DNA of 64,000 bases from Apostichopus japonicus (taxonomy: Eukaryota; Echinodermata; Holothuroidea; Aspidochirotida; Stichopodidae). Both the position numbers and the translations under genes were made by a program. Below, in pieces: positions 11,240-24,700 of this stretch. The stretch lies in contig NC_092561.1 in assembly GCF_037975245.1 (NCBI RefSeq), positions 9,109,001-9,173,000 on the forward strand. Reading direction: 5' to 3'. Under the pieces are notes generated by a model. The model was not told the DNA's origin and did not search any database. It was given only the letters and a program-made list of their open reading frames with translations. Each line of letters begins with the position of its first letter. Position 1 is the first letter of the stretch.

Positions 11240-13640
11240 ACAGCGCCACCAATTCTTGTTGAAGTATGTCCATAGGGTATAAACTGTAAATGAACACTTT
11301 GTATTTTTAACTTCTTTAGGAAAATAGCTTACTTTGGTCGAAAATAGAGACCAGGAAGGATAGGATAAACCCACACAATGACTAAAAAGAAAGGCAAACA
11401 AACCAAAAACCCTCACATCCTATTTCAATACGTTACATTTCTTACTTGACAGCATCAATCGATAACCCTTGGCAGCTTTGATTAGCAATACCGATTCAGA
11501 CAGCCCATTCCACTCTGCTTGATAGACAGGCTAGGAATCTATATGATTGAGTATTAAATTAGATTCTTAGCCTGCTAATATTACTATAGTTTTTAGTACT
11601 AGATATCTTTGAAATCTTGCCTTCACACTTTTCCCATGACATCGAGAGGGGTCATATTTTATTCAATTATCGCACAGCAGAGAAAGAAGAGTAGCCTATA
11701 CAGCAATTATAATAAATGACCAGTTTTGCGGCTTTTCATTCTCGAAATATTGTGGAGATACAATGCGTGCTTTTACAAACTTTGCGATTGTTGTACCGAT
11801 ATAGGTGGGTTATATAGGTGTGAATGGAAGAGAATGGGTTATTATTCATCAGTATTTCCCGAAAACATAAAGGCAATTTTGTATTGCAGCTAATGTCCCT
11901 CGCCTCCTCCCCACCCCCCCCCCCCTCCAACATCAATTATTTTGACAAACCTCAACTTCTTCTAAACTATCAAAGTATTTACCTCAATATTCTGACCCTT
12001 CAAAGCAGTTGCAAGTATTTTAATACAATTCTAAAATATCTCAATGACCATGGAAATGCATAGAATGCTTGTACTAGGTTGGAACACAAGTGGCCAACAT
12101 TTGACTATCTAACATATTCGTGGGCTTCACTGATGACTATGAAACATTGCAGAAAGTTTTTAAAAATAAAGTATTCTGTTTAATTTCTTACCAACACCCC
12201 CTCGCTCCTACTTTTCATATTCCTAGATGATATAAAGGGTTACAGGTAACCACATTTGATTATTTCTATATTCTCAGTAAGACAATTTGCCCCCAGTTCA
12301 TTGCAAGGAAGGATGAAGGGGAGGGAATCTTAGGATGCAAATGGCTCCAAAAATAAACCCTTTTCAGGGGATAGGTTAAAAAAAGCTTGGGCAAACTAAA
12401 TACCAACAATGCTGTTTCAAAATGATTTTTTTTTTCTGACAAAACTTGTACAAAAAATCTACAAAATCTAAAAGTATAAATAATGAGGAGTAACATCAAA
12501 GTGAAATAAAAAAAACTTGAACTAACATTGGACCAATTAATTTAAAGCAAAGAAAAAGAACCAACGAAACAAAACATTTAAAACAATTGTTTTCCTGTTA
12601 TCTTTCATTTTATTCTTCATATTCTGCAGTGCAAAATATGTTTTGCATATAAATACAAGCGATAAAAGCAATATTTACATTTTCCACAGTTAATGCAACA
12701 TTATCAAACAATGCAATATATGCAACAATATGGTTCACATTATCATAAATACTTGACTCATGGACAGAACAACATTTGCTGAGCTTACAACATAAACCAC
12801 TACACACTTCAAAACTTATTTATAAATATTTTACACTTTCTCTGCCACCCCCTCCCCCTACTTTCTCGTGGTGCAAAATAATAACAAATAAATACACTTT
12901 CCTTGAATCGACTCCTGCCACATTCCTACATTACCACCTATGTGCTGTAGTCAGTGTATAGAGGGGGGGGGGGTATGGGGAGATGGGAAGGTTCTTTGGT
13001 GGCCCATACCCAAGCCACATTCTGACCACAACCATCTTAAATTAATAGGCCTAACTGAAACAGAGAACTACATTATAAAGAAACCACCACCTGAGATGTA
13101 CAAAAAGTTCTCTTCCAGCAGCCTGCCACCCAGTCCCCCCCCCCCCCTCATATCCCCTCCATCTCCGAACAGACAAGAGCACAGCAAAACACATACAACT
13201 ACAGCAACGGGGCCACTCACAAGTTCATTCTTACTAGCCCCTGCTTGCACCAATACCACCTGTCCAAATCAGAAGTGTTCAACCTGTCTTTTTACAAACC
13301 ACAGTAATACCGCAAAGGTCAAATAGAAAACCACATCCCAATATCATGATCACAAGAAACGGCTATTTTACACATGGAATATCTGACCATCCTAGAGCTC
13401 ACAACTGTGACAAAGTAGAGTGGAATTATTTAACAGTACATGAAAAGAAAGGAACAAACTTCAAAATTTATGCAGAGCTTTTTAAGTGCTATAAATTTTA
13501 TAGATAATACAACAGCAGGGTGTAAAACTGTGAAGAGATATAGGCAATGCATGTACCCATCACTGTTACAAATGGACCAGCAAGATCTTGATAAGGGATA
13601 GAGAAGCATGAGTCATATTACATGACAACTAAAGTGATCA
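11240..13640. other. non-coding stretch with C/G homopolymer runs
   Basis: Contains C runs near 11911-11923 and 13135-13146 and a G run near 12963-12972. The open frame at 12940-13326 is Pro/Ser low complexity and not supported as a gene. Confidence 0.55.
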
Positions 13641-13643
13641 ATT

Positions 13644-14647
13644 CTATGGAACGCCAAAATGAACACAACAGATGATGCTAAAAATAAAACTCTATTTGAG
13701 TATTAAGTCAGTTTTATACGATGCACTGCTTATAAATGATAATGTACTGATTAAACCCGATATGCAGATGATATGCAAGGATAATAAGCATTCTACATGT
13801 TTTATCATAAAAAACGTACATGATAATAATTAGAAACTGTATGTCTATAATAAGAAATTACTCTATTATAATAAGAAAGTACACGGTAATAATCTAAACT
13901 GCTTACGATAAGAAGGCTTAGTCTGCATATGCTTATGAATATGTATGAGATTTTGGACTGGCTGCACCCAGTTGGGAAAATTATTTCTATTCTGTAGTGT
14001 CATGTCCTGCTTCAGAGCACTCGTATTGTCAGTAGTTGTCAGTACGAGCAGTATGAATATCATGTTTGTATCAGATCAAGGTGAGGAACAATTTGTACTG
14101 CAAATACCAGTGCTTTGAAAGCATGATATTGGCAGAACAGTTTAGAGAGGTATTAGCATTAGGAAATTGTCCCAACTGGCTGATTGGCTGTCAGCAAACT
14201 GTGTACCCATGGTGTTCTCTTCCCATCCTGGACCGGATAATTAGCACTTCTGTATCCTAAGTTGTGATTGGTTATACGAGTAAATGCGTCACACAGCCGA
14301 ACAGCACTCTACAACAGTGAAAACATAACAATCAGCTAACTTAAATGTGAGTTGTGGGGTTCACCTTATGAATATTATGCATATGCATATACGTATTCAT
14401 ACGCATTTGCATACGCCAGTGTTTAATATCGTAAGCGGTTTTAATAGTATCGTTTATTCGATTATCATCATGTATTTTCTTATTAATATCTTGGACTTTA
14501 TTATTATCATCGTGTAAAATCTTACTATAAATTGGGTAAACTTAGTACATTATGGCGTATTTGCTGTATATTATCATATAAATTTATAATATTTTCATAC
14601 AATATCATATTATTATCACCAGTTGTGGTCCATTTTGGCGTTCTGTA
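13644..14647. mobile_element. ~1-kb foldback element with nested MITE
   Basis: Outer ends ctatggaacgccaaaatgaa and ccattttggcgttctgta are inverted repeats. Inside them, AT-rich arms mirror each other (cttacgata...gcatatgc against gcatatgc...tatcgtaag). The centre holds an unrelated 210-bp MITE (13969-14178). Confidence 0.65.
13969..14178. mobile_element. 210-bp MITE, TIR CAGTTGGGA, copy 1
   Basis: Ends cagttgggaaaatt and aaattgtcccaactg. It contains tgtcatgtcctgcttcagag, agcagtatgaatatcatg and gtattagcattaggaaattg, all close to the copy at 21758-21957. Confidence 0.7.
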
Positions 14648-14734
14648 AAATTCAACATAAGCTGGACTTGTCCTCCTCATACTTCCCGCATGAATCCCCA
14701 AGTACTTACAAAGTAGAGGAACAGGTACTGCAGT

Positions 14735-15110
14735 GAGGAGGGGAAGGAGGAAGGGGATTAGGTAAGGAAAAAAGGTGTTGTGTTAGCAAGTGGGCAGGAG
14801 ATTAAGGTAGGGGGAGGATGTTATGAATGGGAGGATGTTATGAATGGGGCATGGTGATGGGAAGGAGGAAGGTGTGATGAAGGGAACAGGGAGGTGTTGA
14901 GATGGGAGGAGAGTGTTAGAAAGTAGGTAGGCCCTGAGGAAGGAGAGTGGAAGTTGTGTGTTTGGGATTGAATGAAGGATATTAGAAAGGAGAATGTTGG
15001 GGAGAGGAAGGAATACATTGGGAAGAGAAAGAATGGTGGGAAAAAGAGTGTTGTTGTGAAAGAGAAAATGTTTGGAAGGATGTTGGGAAGGGTGTGGGAG
15101 CAAAGGGAAA
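14735..15110 (+). repeat. purine-rich G/A tract with irregular repeats, 3' of TCP11L1
   Basis: Nearly 380 bases dominated by A and G on the plus strand, with repeated gggaggatgttatgaatgg and agaatgttgggga-like words. It lies just beyond the candidate TCP11L1 polyadenylation site. Open frames on the minus strand are low-complexity Pro/Leu/Ser and not genes. Confidence 0.7.
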
Positions 15111-15150
15111 GATGGACATCCATTGTATAAAGCCTGTAAAGGTTGTCCTA

Positions 15151-15156
15151 TTTATT
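15151..15156 (-). terminator. candidate polyadenylation signal of TCP11L1
   Basis: The plus strand reads TTTATT, which is AATAAA on the coding strand, about 360 bases after the stop codon. It is the first canonical hexamer seen downstream. No transcript evidence is available. Confidence 0.45.
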
Positions 15157-15514
15157 CTCCAAATTTCAGTTTGCTAAGAACTGATCAAATTTTGTTACAG
15201 TTCATTACTGAACAGTTCATTACTGAATGAATGAAAGTTTGACCAGTTGTTTTTGGTGATCAGTTTTGGTGACCAGTTTTGATAACCATTATATTCTTAT
15301 TGTTCTGTATCACGATATACAATGCACCACATTACTCAAACATCTGATGCAGTCGTTAGGATCGAAACCGAAGCATATGTAAAATTTTGAATCTTGATTT
15401 CATTGAACATCAAAGTTGACAATAAAGAGTCACTCCCCATATGCTGCTCTCCTTAGCACCCTTTCGAAGTGAGGTTCTGTTCCAGAAGTCTAAAATCACC
15501 TTGGTTACTAAGAA

Positions 15515-15723
15515 TCACCTTGGTAACTGCAGTAAGTTGGCAATAATCTGTGAGTAGTAAGGTCCATAGACAGATCTGTTGTGCCTCACCAACTTAGAGA
15601 ATAGAAGAGCAATCTCGAACATCTGACGTTGTAACGTCTTGAGGCTGGCAGGCAGAAGAGAGACTAGGTCTGTTCCAGGTGGGCATGAGATTGAAGTTAA
15701 CAAGAATTCTTTTGCTCTGGAAT
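15515..15723 (-). CDS. TCP11L1: TCP11L1 last coding exon
   Basis: It enters in phase 1 and encodes [13 protein letters not shown], then [20 protein letters not shown] and [20 protein letters not shown], ending LQLPR-stop. This corresponds to the family C-terminus (VN.NK.V..PYY..I). A minus-strand AATAAA at 15151-15156 would give a 3' UTR of about 360 nt. Confidence 0.9.
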
Positions 15724-18700
15724 CTGTAAATTTAAAGACAAAGTTGTAAATTTCATTGAAAATATAAAGCATACAGGAAATATTTTTCAGCAAACTTCTT
15801 ATGACCATCCAAAACAGCTGGTCATAAATAAGACAGTTAGTTGTCAACTCCTTGAATTATGTTTATAATAAGGGATATGTTATGATATTGGGAGAAAATG
15901 GGAATGTTTTAATTTTGAAACTAGTCAAGGATCCCATCTCTATGGAAAATTAAATACCTTTTACTGAATATGGATTGTACAGTTAGTGCCTAGGCTATTG
16001 ACTACAAGGTTAGATCTAATACTTAAAATCCTCATTGGCCCTAAACAAATGCTTTTTCTTGAAATCTGGTTCATCAGTAAAACTATTAGATCTCAAAGAC
16101 TTTCTGTCAGAGTATAACATGCCAGGTTTTCTTCTTGATCAGCTGCTAGAAGGAATTTGACACAAGCTCAAATAAGAATTAACTTTATTCATAAAACTTC
16201 ATCATACTTTTAGTTGTTACGAACCTGAGGCAATGTGTTAAGGTTTTTTTTTTTTTATAATAATGACATTACTAGTGTTTGTAATGCTGGCCAATAGACA
16301 GCAAAAATGTTTAATTTTTTTAAATTTATTTTTTATATTTAACATGTTGTGAGGCAAGGTTGACCTACTGGATCATACCTATCATTATGGATGTGAAAGT
16401 TCTGGGTTTCTAACTAGTAAAAGTACTTAATAGCACATTTTATTAAAGCTTTTTCAATTAATGAATAGAAAGTCAAGATTTCACAATATGCAAATAACGA
16501 AACAAAAATTCTTGATAGTTATTATGGTACTTACAAATCCTACGAGGGGACTCTTCATATATTCATATTTTTGACATGTAATCTTTCAATGTCAAACTTG
16601 TTTCCTCTATGGCTGTTTGCCCCACAAATCCTATACACATTTTGTTCCATAGTTTCACATCAATGTACCTCACATTTTATCCGGTACGGTTTGCCAAGAA
16701 GATGCTTACCTATCAGCTTACGGATTGCATGACCTTCGTCTCCGAGGGCGACGATTTGAGTTTTTAAACTCGATAGGAGTGACTCTTCCATCTTTGGCAG
16801 GTTGTGTTCGTTCAGACACGTTGTGACTTCAATGCAAACTTGCTCTGCGATGTTCACCATGACACTGTCAAAGTCCCTGTGGGTCAAAAAGGATAGACTA
16901 GTGAAGGAAATATCCAGGCTACAAATGGATAATTAATGGCGGTGTTTATATCCAAGGGATGTACTCATCGAGAACATAACAAAAGATACAAAGGCTAAAG
17001 ATTACAATGACACACCATTGTAAAAGATATATCAGAGACAGATCAGAATGGATGGTCCAAGCCTTGGACCATCCATGTTGTAAAGGACAGGTTTTTTACG
17101 AAGTTCAAAAGGCAGTAAATGAAGTTGATAAACTTTATTTCTTTTCAACTTTCTTAACCATGGAATGCTAGAATAACATTTACACATAAAACGGAGAAAG
17201 GATAATCTCATTTTTTTTCCACATTTATCTCAAATTTCTTTCAAAAGAAATTATCGTCATTTGTTCAATCCTCAAAAAATATCGTCTTGAAAAAAAATTA
17301 TCGCGATAATAATAATATTCGATATATTGCCCAGCCCTAGTCCAAGGTAACCAAACATGACGAATACAATAATAAGGATTTACTTGTTAAGAATAAACAA
17401 TCATTATTATTTAGTGAAGGAGGCTGCATGAATTTCTTGTGATTGAGCTTGCCTATGATTATTGATTTTGATGTGATATAAAGTTAAAACTAAGAGCAAA
17501 GCTCAAGACTTAATTAAGGTGACCATATTTTCCTGACGGGAATCAGGGACATTTTTTTGCATGACTGTCATGGGGGAGGGGTTTTAGGAAAATTTTCTTT
17601 CCTTTTTTTGGAAAATTTTCAAGTGCCTAAGGTGCTTAGATGTAAAATGGTGATACTTAGAAGCACTTTTTAAATCAATTTTATTTTCAAAAATGTAGCT
17701 TCTTCTTAGATGAAATTCACTTACTTTACGTGGTTCTTTGAGAGCTTGTGAGCTGCTTGTGTCATAAATTCGTGATTAATTGGTCTTAGTGAACTTCTCT
17801 GAAGAGTGTATTTTCTTCAATACTTCATTGATGCTACTGAGCTTATTGTTGAATTCCACACAAGACATACTGAAATGGGTTCTGACTTTCCACTGTTTCC
17901 ACTTAACACTGCCCCACCTGAAATACTGGTTAGTTCAGTTCTGTGACTGCACACATTACTAAATTTTGTTTTTACAATTATTTTACTAATAATGTGGGAT
18001 ATTTTCGAAATTCCTGAACATTTTGACGAATCAGGGACATTTTCGGGGACACTTGTTCATCGGGGGACAGCACACTGTAATCGGGGACTGTCCCCGAAAA
18101 TCGGGATGTCTGGTCACCTTAGACTAAATAATTCTTGGGCTATTGAAAGCAGAAACTTTGTAGGCTGTTAGTCTAACATATAACTGATTGCTAGGGGATT
18201 TAACTTTGTTCTCACCTAATAATGCATGGGACCATACTGTAACATTACACCAACTTAACTGATGGCATGCCATGATATCCCTTTCCCCTCCCCTCCCCTC
18301 CCTTTGCTTCCAAACCCCTTCCCACCCTCTTCCCACTCCATAGAAGTGATTGAACATACCTTACATCTTCAATTATCACACTGATGATATATCATAATAT
18401 CCCTTTCCCTTCCACTCTCCTCCCTTTACTTCCAAACCCCTTCAAACCCTCTTCCCCCCTCCATAGAGGTGATTGAACATACCTTACATCTCCAACTATC
18501 ACACTGATGGCATACTTCTTAATATCCCTTCCCTCCCCTCCCCTCCCTTCACTTCCAAACCCCTTCACACCCTCTTCCCCCCTCCATAGAGGTGATTGAA
18601 CATACCTTACATCTTCAACAATCACACTGATGGCATACCATAATATCCCTTCCCTCCCCTCCCTTCACTTCCAAACCCCTTCCCACCCTTCCCCTCCCCT

Positions 18701-21700
18701 ACTATAGAGGTGATTGCACATACCTTACATCTCCAACTATCACACTGATGGCATACTTCTTAATATCCCTTCCCTCCCCTCCCCTCCCTTCCCTTCCAAA
18801 CCCCTTCACACCCTCTTCCCCCCTCCATGGAGGTGATTGAACATACCTTACATCTTCAACAATCACACTGATGGCATACCATAATATCCCTTCCCTCCCC
18901 TCCCTTCACTTCCAAACCCCTCCCCCTCCCCCTTCTATAGAGGTGATTGAACATACCTTACATCTCCAACTATCACTGATGGCATACCATAATATTCCTT
19001 CCCCTCCCCTCCTCTCCCCTTCACTTCCCTCCTCTCCCCTTCACTTCCCTCCTCTCCCCTTCACACCCTCTTCCCCCCTCCATAGAGGTGATTGAACATA
19101 CCTTACATCTTCAACAATCACACTGATGGCATACTTCTTAATATCCCTTCCCTCCCCTCCCTTCACTTCCAAACCCCTTCCCACCCTCTAGAGAGGTGAT
19201 TGAACATACCTTACATCTCCAACTATCACACTGATGGCATACCATAATATTCCTTCCCCTCCCCCTCCTCTCCCCTTCACTTCCAAACCCCTCCCCCCCC
19301 CCTTCTAAAGAGGTGATTGACATACCTTACATCTCCAACTATCACACTGATGGCATACTTCACTTTGCTTGGGAATCCCTGAATCCCAGACACAGCTGGT
19401 CCTACATTGGTGTACGTCACTAACAGTACTGAGGCGATCAAACAGGCCTTCTTCAGATTATTCTGCATCTCTAGGAATCTGGATTGGTCAGTTAGCATTG
19501 TCTGGTGCAATAAAAAGAAGAAAAGATATAAATTAGGCTAAACATATTATAAATGACAATCACAGCATCAATTTTGTATGTGGTGCTATGGGGGAGGGGA
19601 GGGGAGGGGAAGGGTTGTTGATGGGGGTCTCAGCAGACTTATACAAAATAACCGATGCAATCACAAGGGCTTCGTATTTGATGCACAGTTTTGTCAACAT
19701 ATAAATCACACTGTAGCTGCTTAGAGAGCCATCTGCAACCGACTGATTAATCAGCTATTGAACAGTATGTGTTTCTAGTTTGAAACTCTTGTCCTGAAGA
19801 GCTGTTGAAACCTGGTCTTGTAAGACACTGACCACGGTGTTGTTACGAAAAAGGTCTGTAAACGACCCCAATACTCGGTAAATTGCATGAGTAGTGTTAC
19901 ATACACTCAGTTGTAAATAATACTCCATGAAACTCTGTATCGAGGGTTGGTCTCAAACAAACCAAGCGACTTACTCAGCAAGTTTGAATGCAGCCTGTAT
20001 TTGAATGAAACTCATTCCTGTTGACCTATCCAAACCATAGTTTGTCACAAACTGACCGCTGAGTTGTTGGTCTGCAACGAACCAACCGACTTACTCAGCT
20101 AGTTTGTATTTGAATGAAAATCATTCCTGTTGACCTATTGAAACCAAGGTCTGTCACAAAAGTAACCACTGAGCTACTGAGAGTAGTCTGCAACAATGTC
20201 TTCAACCATAACTCAGAAAGGAAATATAGCCCGAATATAGCCCGAAAGTAGCAATCGTGGTAAAATGAACTACCCTAGAACAATACATAACATCTGAAGA
20301 TATAAAACATAATTCGACAGAGTCCAACAATAGACAAGTCTGCAGAAAAGGAGTAAAAAGCAAAACCAAAGAAAACCAAAAAAAAAAAACCAAAGGATGC
20401 CAATGTAAAATTAACAATAGAGAATTATTTACCTCTGGAAACTGATGTAGCCTGTTGAAATCCCAGTCTATGAGACTAACAAATGCCTGATTTATTAGAC
20501 ATATCGGAGACACACTGTAACCGTCAGCTTTTACTCCTGGTGTTTCTGCCTCGCCTCTGTTGTCACTTTCATCTTTGGCCTCGGGTTGTTTCAAGGTATC
20601 GGCATCCTCCTTACTGGTGGAAGGTGCTGCTTCATTACTTGACGAGGCAGTCGTTGCTGAGCTGGCAGACACCACTTTGGCTGAAAGAACGTCTTTGGCT
20701 TCCAGTAGCCATCTCCTTGTATAGTTTAAGCCATCTGCATAGAGAAATGTTGTCATGAATTGCACCCATATTAAAGCAGCAGGCTGTGTGTTTTATTTCT
20801 TAGTCAACTATAGTCAACTTCCCTATTTTTATCATATCCACCCAACACTGAATAGTTACTATTCTGTGTTTTTTTTTCTCTCTCAACCCGACCGGATGCA
20901 AATATTATAAATTACCCTAATAGTTGATTATGACTTTAAGCATACCAGAGATATATTCACTTTTGAACCTATAAATAGTAAAACTTAATTCATATCTCCT
21001 GGTGAAATTTACATTCAGTTCTTACATCTCTTTATTAAAAATACTGACAGATAAAGCCACATCCGAACCAAAAGTAAAGTTAAAAGCAAAGTGGGTTGTC
21101 GGTTATTTCCTCAAGGAAGATCTTTATAACACATTTCTTTTTATTTATTAATGTAATCATGCTGGAGGAAGCCATGTTTATACCTTGCTGGGTCTTGAGT
21201 AACTCTTCAAACTTGTTTCGTTCATATTCCACAGATTGCTGCTTCATATGAGGTTTCAAGCTCTCCAACGCAAAGTTTGCCATGTCCAGCTTCATTAAAT
21301 CTAGGACACGAAAGATTTCCCTTCAATGGGGGGGAAAAGGGATATATTATTAACGGGGGGAGCTGATAGAATTTTACCGACGAGACATAAAACAACAAAT
21401 TGTATAATTCTTTCTGATGCTAAACACTGACAGGCCAGAGGCGATGTGGCATATAACAAGAAGCAGGGTTGGGGTTCATTTAGATTTTGTTTCAAATATG
21501 CACCAGTCAGCTAAACTCAAAACATTCCATTCCCTCCACCCCTCTCCCTCCTTCCCCCCCCTACTCTCCAATCCCTGCTATACTTACCCATCTACCCTCA
21601 TATCTTCATCTCTTTGTTGAACCTTTCCAAATTACAAAAATTGACAGCTTAAACTGGTGAAATGTATTACATGAATTCGATGATGGCACAACTGTTGCGT

Positions 21701-24700
21701 GTACTTGGTCCACAGATCAAAGTGGAATTTAATAATGCAAATTCTAATATAATCACCCAGTTGGGACAAGGTATTCTTTACTGTTATTTCATGTCCCGCT
21801 TTCAAAGCACTCTTACTGACAGTTTGAGCAGTGTGAATATCATGCTTCTATCAGATAAAGGTTATCAAACTGTTCATACTGTTTGTACGGATGCTTTGAA
21901 GCATGACCTGAGAGGACAGTATATAGTGGTATTAGCATTAGAACATTGTCCCAACCTAGCTGAGAAAAATATACACTGAAATTTAAAATCAAATGTTGTG
22001 TTGATAGTCAAGCGAGATATTGAAATGAAAACCTTCCTTCACTTCTACTCTATTAATATACAACCAAAAAAGAAGCAATATTTGATGGAGGTGGGGGCAG
22101 GGGTGGGAAAAGGGTGGTGGTGGGAGAGGGAGGAGGGTGGGCAAGGAGGTACAAGGAGTTCATTAGTAGTTTCCAAGTCTCTGTACAAACAGATTAAATG
22201 ATTCACTACTAAGGCATGAAAAGAAAAGACTTGGTAAAATGTTCACCTGTAAAGTGGCACCAACCCCTCTATGGATCGCAATTTTTCAATTTCATCATCT
22301 CGTACAGGAGCGCAGAGCTTGGCCATCGTAGAAATGATGACTTCTGAGTATTTGGAGACATCGAGGGCGCTGTGCTCAGCCTGCTGCTGAATGAATTCCA
22401 CGTCTATCATGCCATTAATTTGATTTCTAAGCCTCTCTTGGTGGGGCAGAGTCAAAGACATTAACATCTAAGATGAAAGAAATGGAAAAATTATTTAGTT
22501 TTGTGATATTGTATATTGTCACCGACATACTTTATACCATCAAAATAATACTGGAAAGACATTTAATTGTCAGATCTAGAATATATAGAATATCAAACAA
22601 AATCATAGCTTTTGCTTTATTTATGGAGAAACCCGAGACTACCTTATTTATTATTGTTATTATTTTTTATTATCTATTGGTAGCAATCACCTATAAATTA
22701 AAAGCGAGAAATAAGAAACATTTAAATCAATAAACCTTAAATGAGATGAACTGATTTGACAAGCTGCAGCAAAACGTTGTTGGCATTCATTAAAAAAGTG
22801 TCTTTCAATGACAGAACATATTTTCTGAGTTTATCTGCCAAACACCTTATAAGGTGAAAAATGACTTTGCCCTTATTCAGTATTTACATAACACTTTTCC
22901 GATCACAACATTCTTACGTATATTTTAGCAACTGGCATTAGAACATTTATCTTTATTGTCAAGAGTCACCCAAATATATCATCTTGCAATTACAAATCAA
23001 CAACAAGAATATAAAACAAATTACTAGAGTTTCCAGATACATTATTACGATGAAACGCAAGACCACAGGCCTATTATAAGATCTGTTACCTTCAATAACT
23101 AACAATATATCATTCAATAACAGCTCCCTTCATGTACAGCAGGAGTAAGACATTGATACAGTCTTTTTCACATAGTTGAGTGTGATGTTACATACAGGAG
23201 TGTGGCGATGACACTTTATTAACCCGTATAAGGACTGTAGATACAAGCAAAAGAGAAAAGACATTTGACAGCTAACACACACGTTTGGCTTGCAACACAA
23301 CCAAATATAAAAATATGTTACTTTTTGCACAAATTTATCGGCTGACCTCTTTTACTTCCTTGAGCAAGCTGATGGCGTTATGGTAGATCGGGGGATCCGA
23401 TTCCAGCTGCTCGGAGAGTATATCCCAGAATGCTTTGTGCATCATTTCGTGTACCATCTTTTGCAAACTGGAAGGGAAGAAATTGGGCAGTTATGTTACA
23501 ATATTGTTAAATATGCATTGTTATATTTTGGGATCAAAATAAGCAAATCAAGTGAACGTAGACTTTTACATAAAATTTAAGTACGATGACAAATATATAT
23601 ATATATATATATATTTATTTATATATTTATTTATTGCAAATCTATGATATTACGGTTTTCCAATGAAGAGCTTTGCTATTTCATACATCTTGTGTTCTCT
23701 CGAATAAGAATAAAGAATGAATGAACCAAGAAGAAACAACTGCACAGAGAGGTGCTTGACACACTGTCACTACACCCAACAAGCAGCAGGAACTGAATCA
23801 GCATCGAACAGCACTTACGAATTCTCTGGCAGTTTTGTGGGGGTAAGTTTGAAGTTCTCGTCGGTTGCAAGTTCATGGGCAAGAGACAGCTTTTCGATAT
23901 GATCAGCGGCTGCTAGGAGCTCTTCAAAAGTAGCATGTTTATGTGGTGATGCTGTAAGGAATGTAAGAAATAACACTAATTAATTATCAAAAGATGCAAA
24001 ATTAAAACTTCAAGGATTGAATTTTGAGCCAATGAAAGGTACAATAACGATAGTGTCGTTATTATGTTAAATGTATTTATCTGTGTGTGAAACTAATATT
24101 ACTGTGACATTATTGTGTCTAGCAGCACTTGGATTACGTGACAATTTGTTTGCCAGTATAGGTTCTGCACTCAAGAGGCTCACAACTATGTACTACGTAG
24201 CCTATGATAAAGTCATCAGTATGTTAATAGAATGTAGATTAATCTTTGACCTCTCTTAAAATAGTAAACAAATCCCCCTGCCCCCTCACATCCCTGCTCT
24301 TCTTCATGGGCCCACCTTAACAACACCCCATGTTTCATCTCCGATACTTTTGCTGGCAACACGATAAATATTGAGTACCTTTACTAAAACATTCATAATT
24401 ACTGTTACCTTAGGGTAAATTAGTGTTTCATATGCTTAGGAGTCGAAGCCCAAAAGGAAAATACCATCCGCTTGAAAATTATTGTGTAACCGCAATTCAC
24501 ATCCTATGAAAGGAAATTTAACTGTCTTTTAAACAACAAACCTATAGGACTGTACGAAAACCTTGGACTCGGTTTGGGTGAAGTTTGACGAAGTCTCTTT
24601 CTAGCTGCTTCCTCTTCTGTGTCCAGTCCTTGACTTGATCTTTCCCTGTTCTTTTCTTCCTCACCTTCCTTGCTTTCTTTAGATTCTTCCGGAAGAGACG

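Noticed and set aside
12940-13326. A 128-codon frame with Pro-rich sequence
   Set aside because: Spans C/G homopolymer runs, is low complexity, and has no recognised homology or gene context.
14783-15123. Minus-strand frames of 100-106 codons rich in Pro, Leu and Ser
   Set aside because: Low-complexity translation of a purine-rich tract with no splice or family support.
15340-15376. Possible hammerhead ribozyme (ctgatgcagtc...gatcgaaacc)
   Set aside because: The core position after CTGATG is C instead of A and the outer stems do not form convincingly.
18392-18625. Frames repeating [20 protein letters not shown] as a possible repeat protein
   Set aside because: These are intronic minisatellite copies of the exon 7 end reading through the donor; the true exon joins 16876 instead.
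21662-21979. A 105-codon plus-strand frame inside TCP11L1 intron 4
   Set aside because: Lies over a MITE copy that also occurs at 13969-14178, where the frame is not kept.
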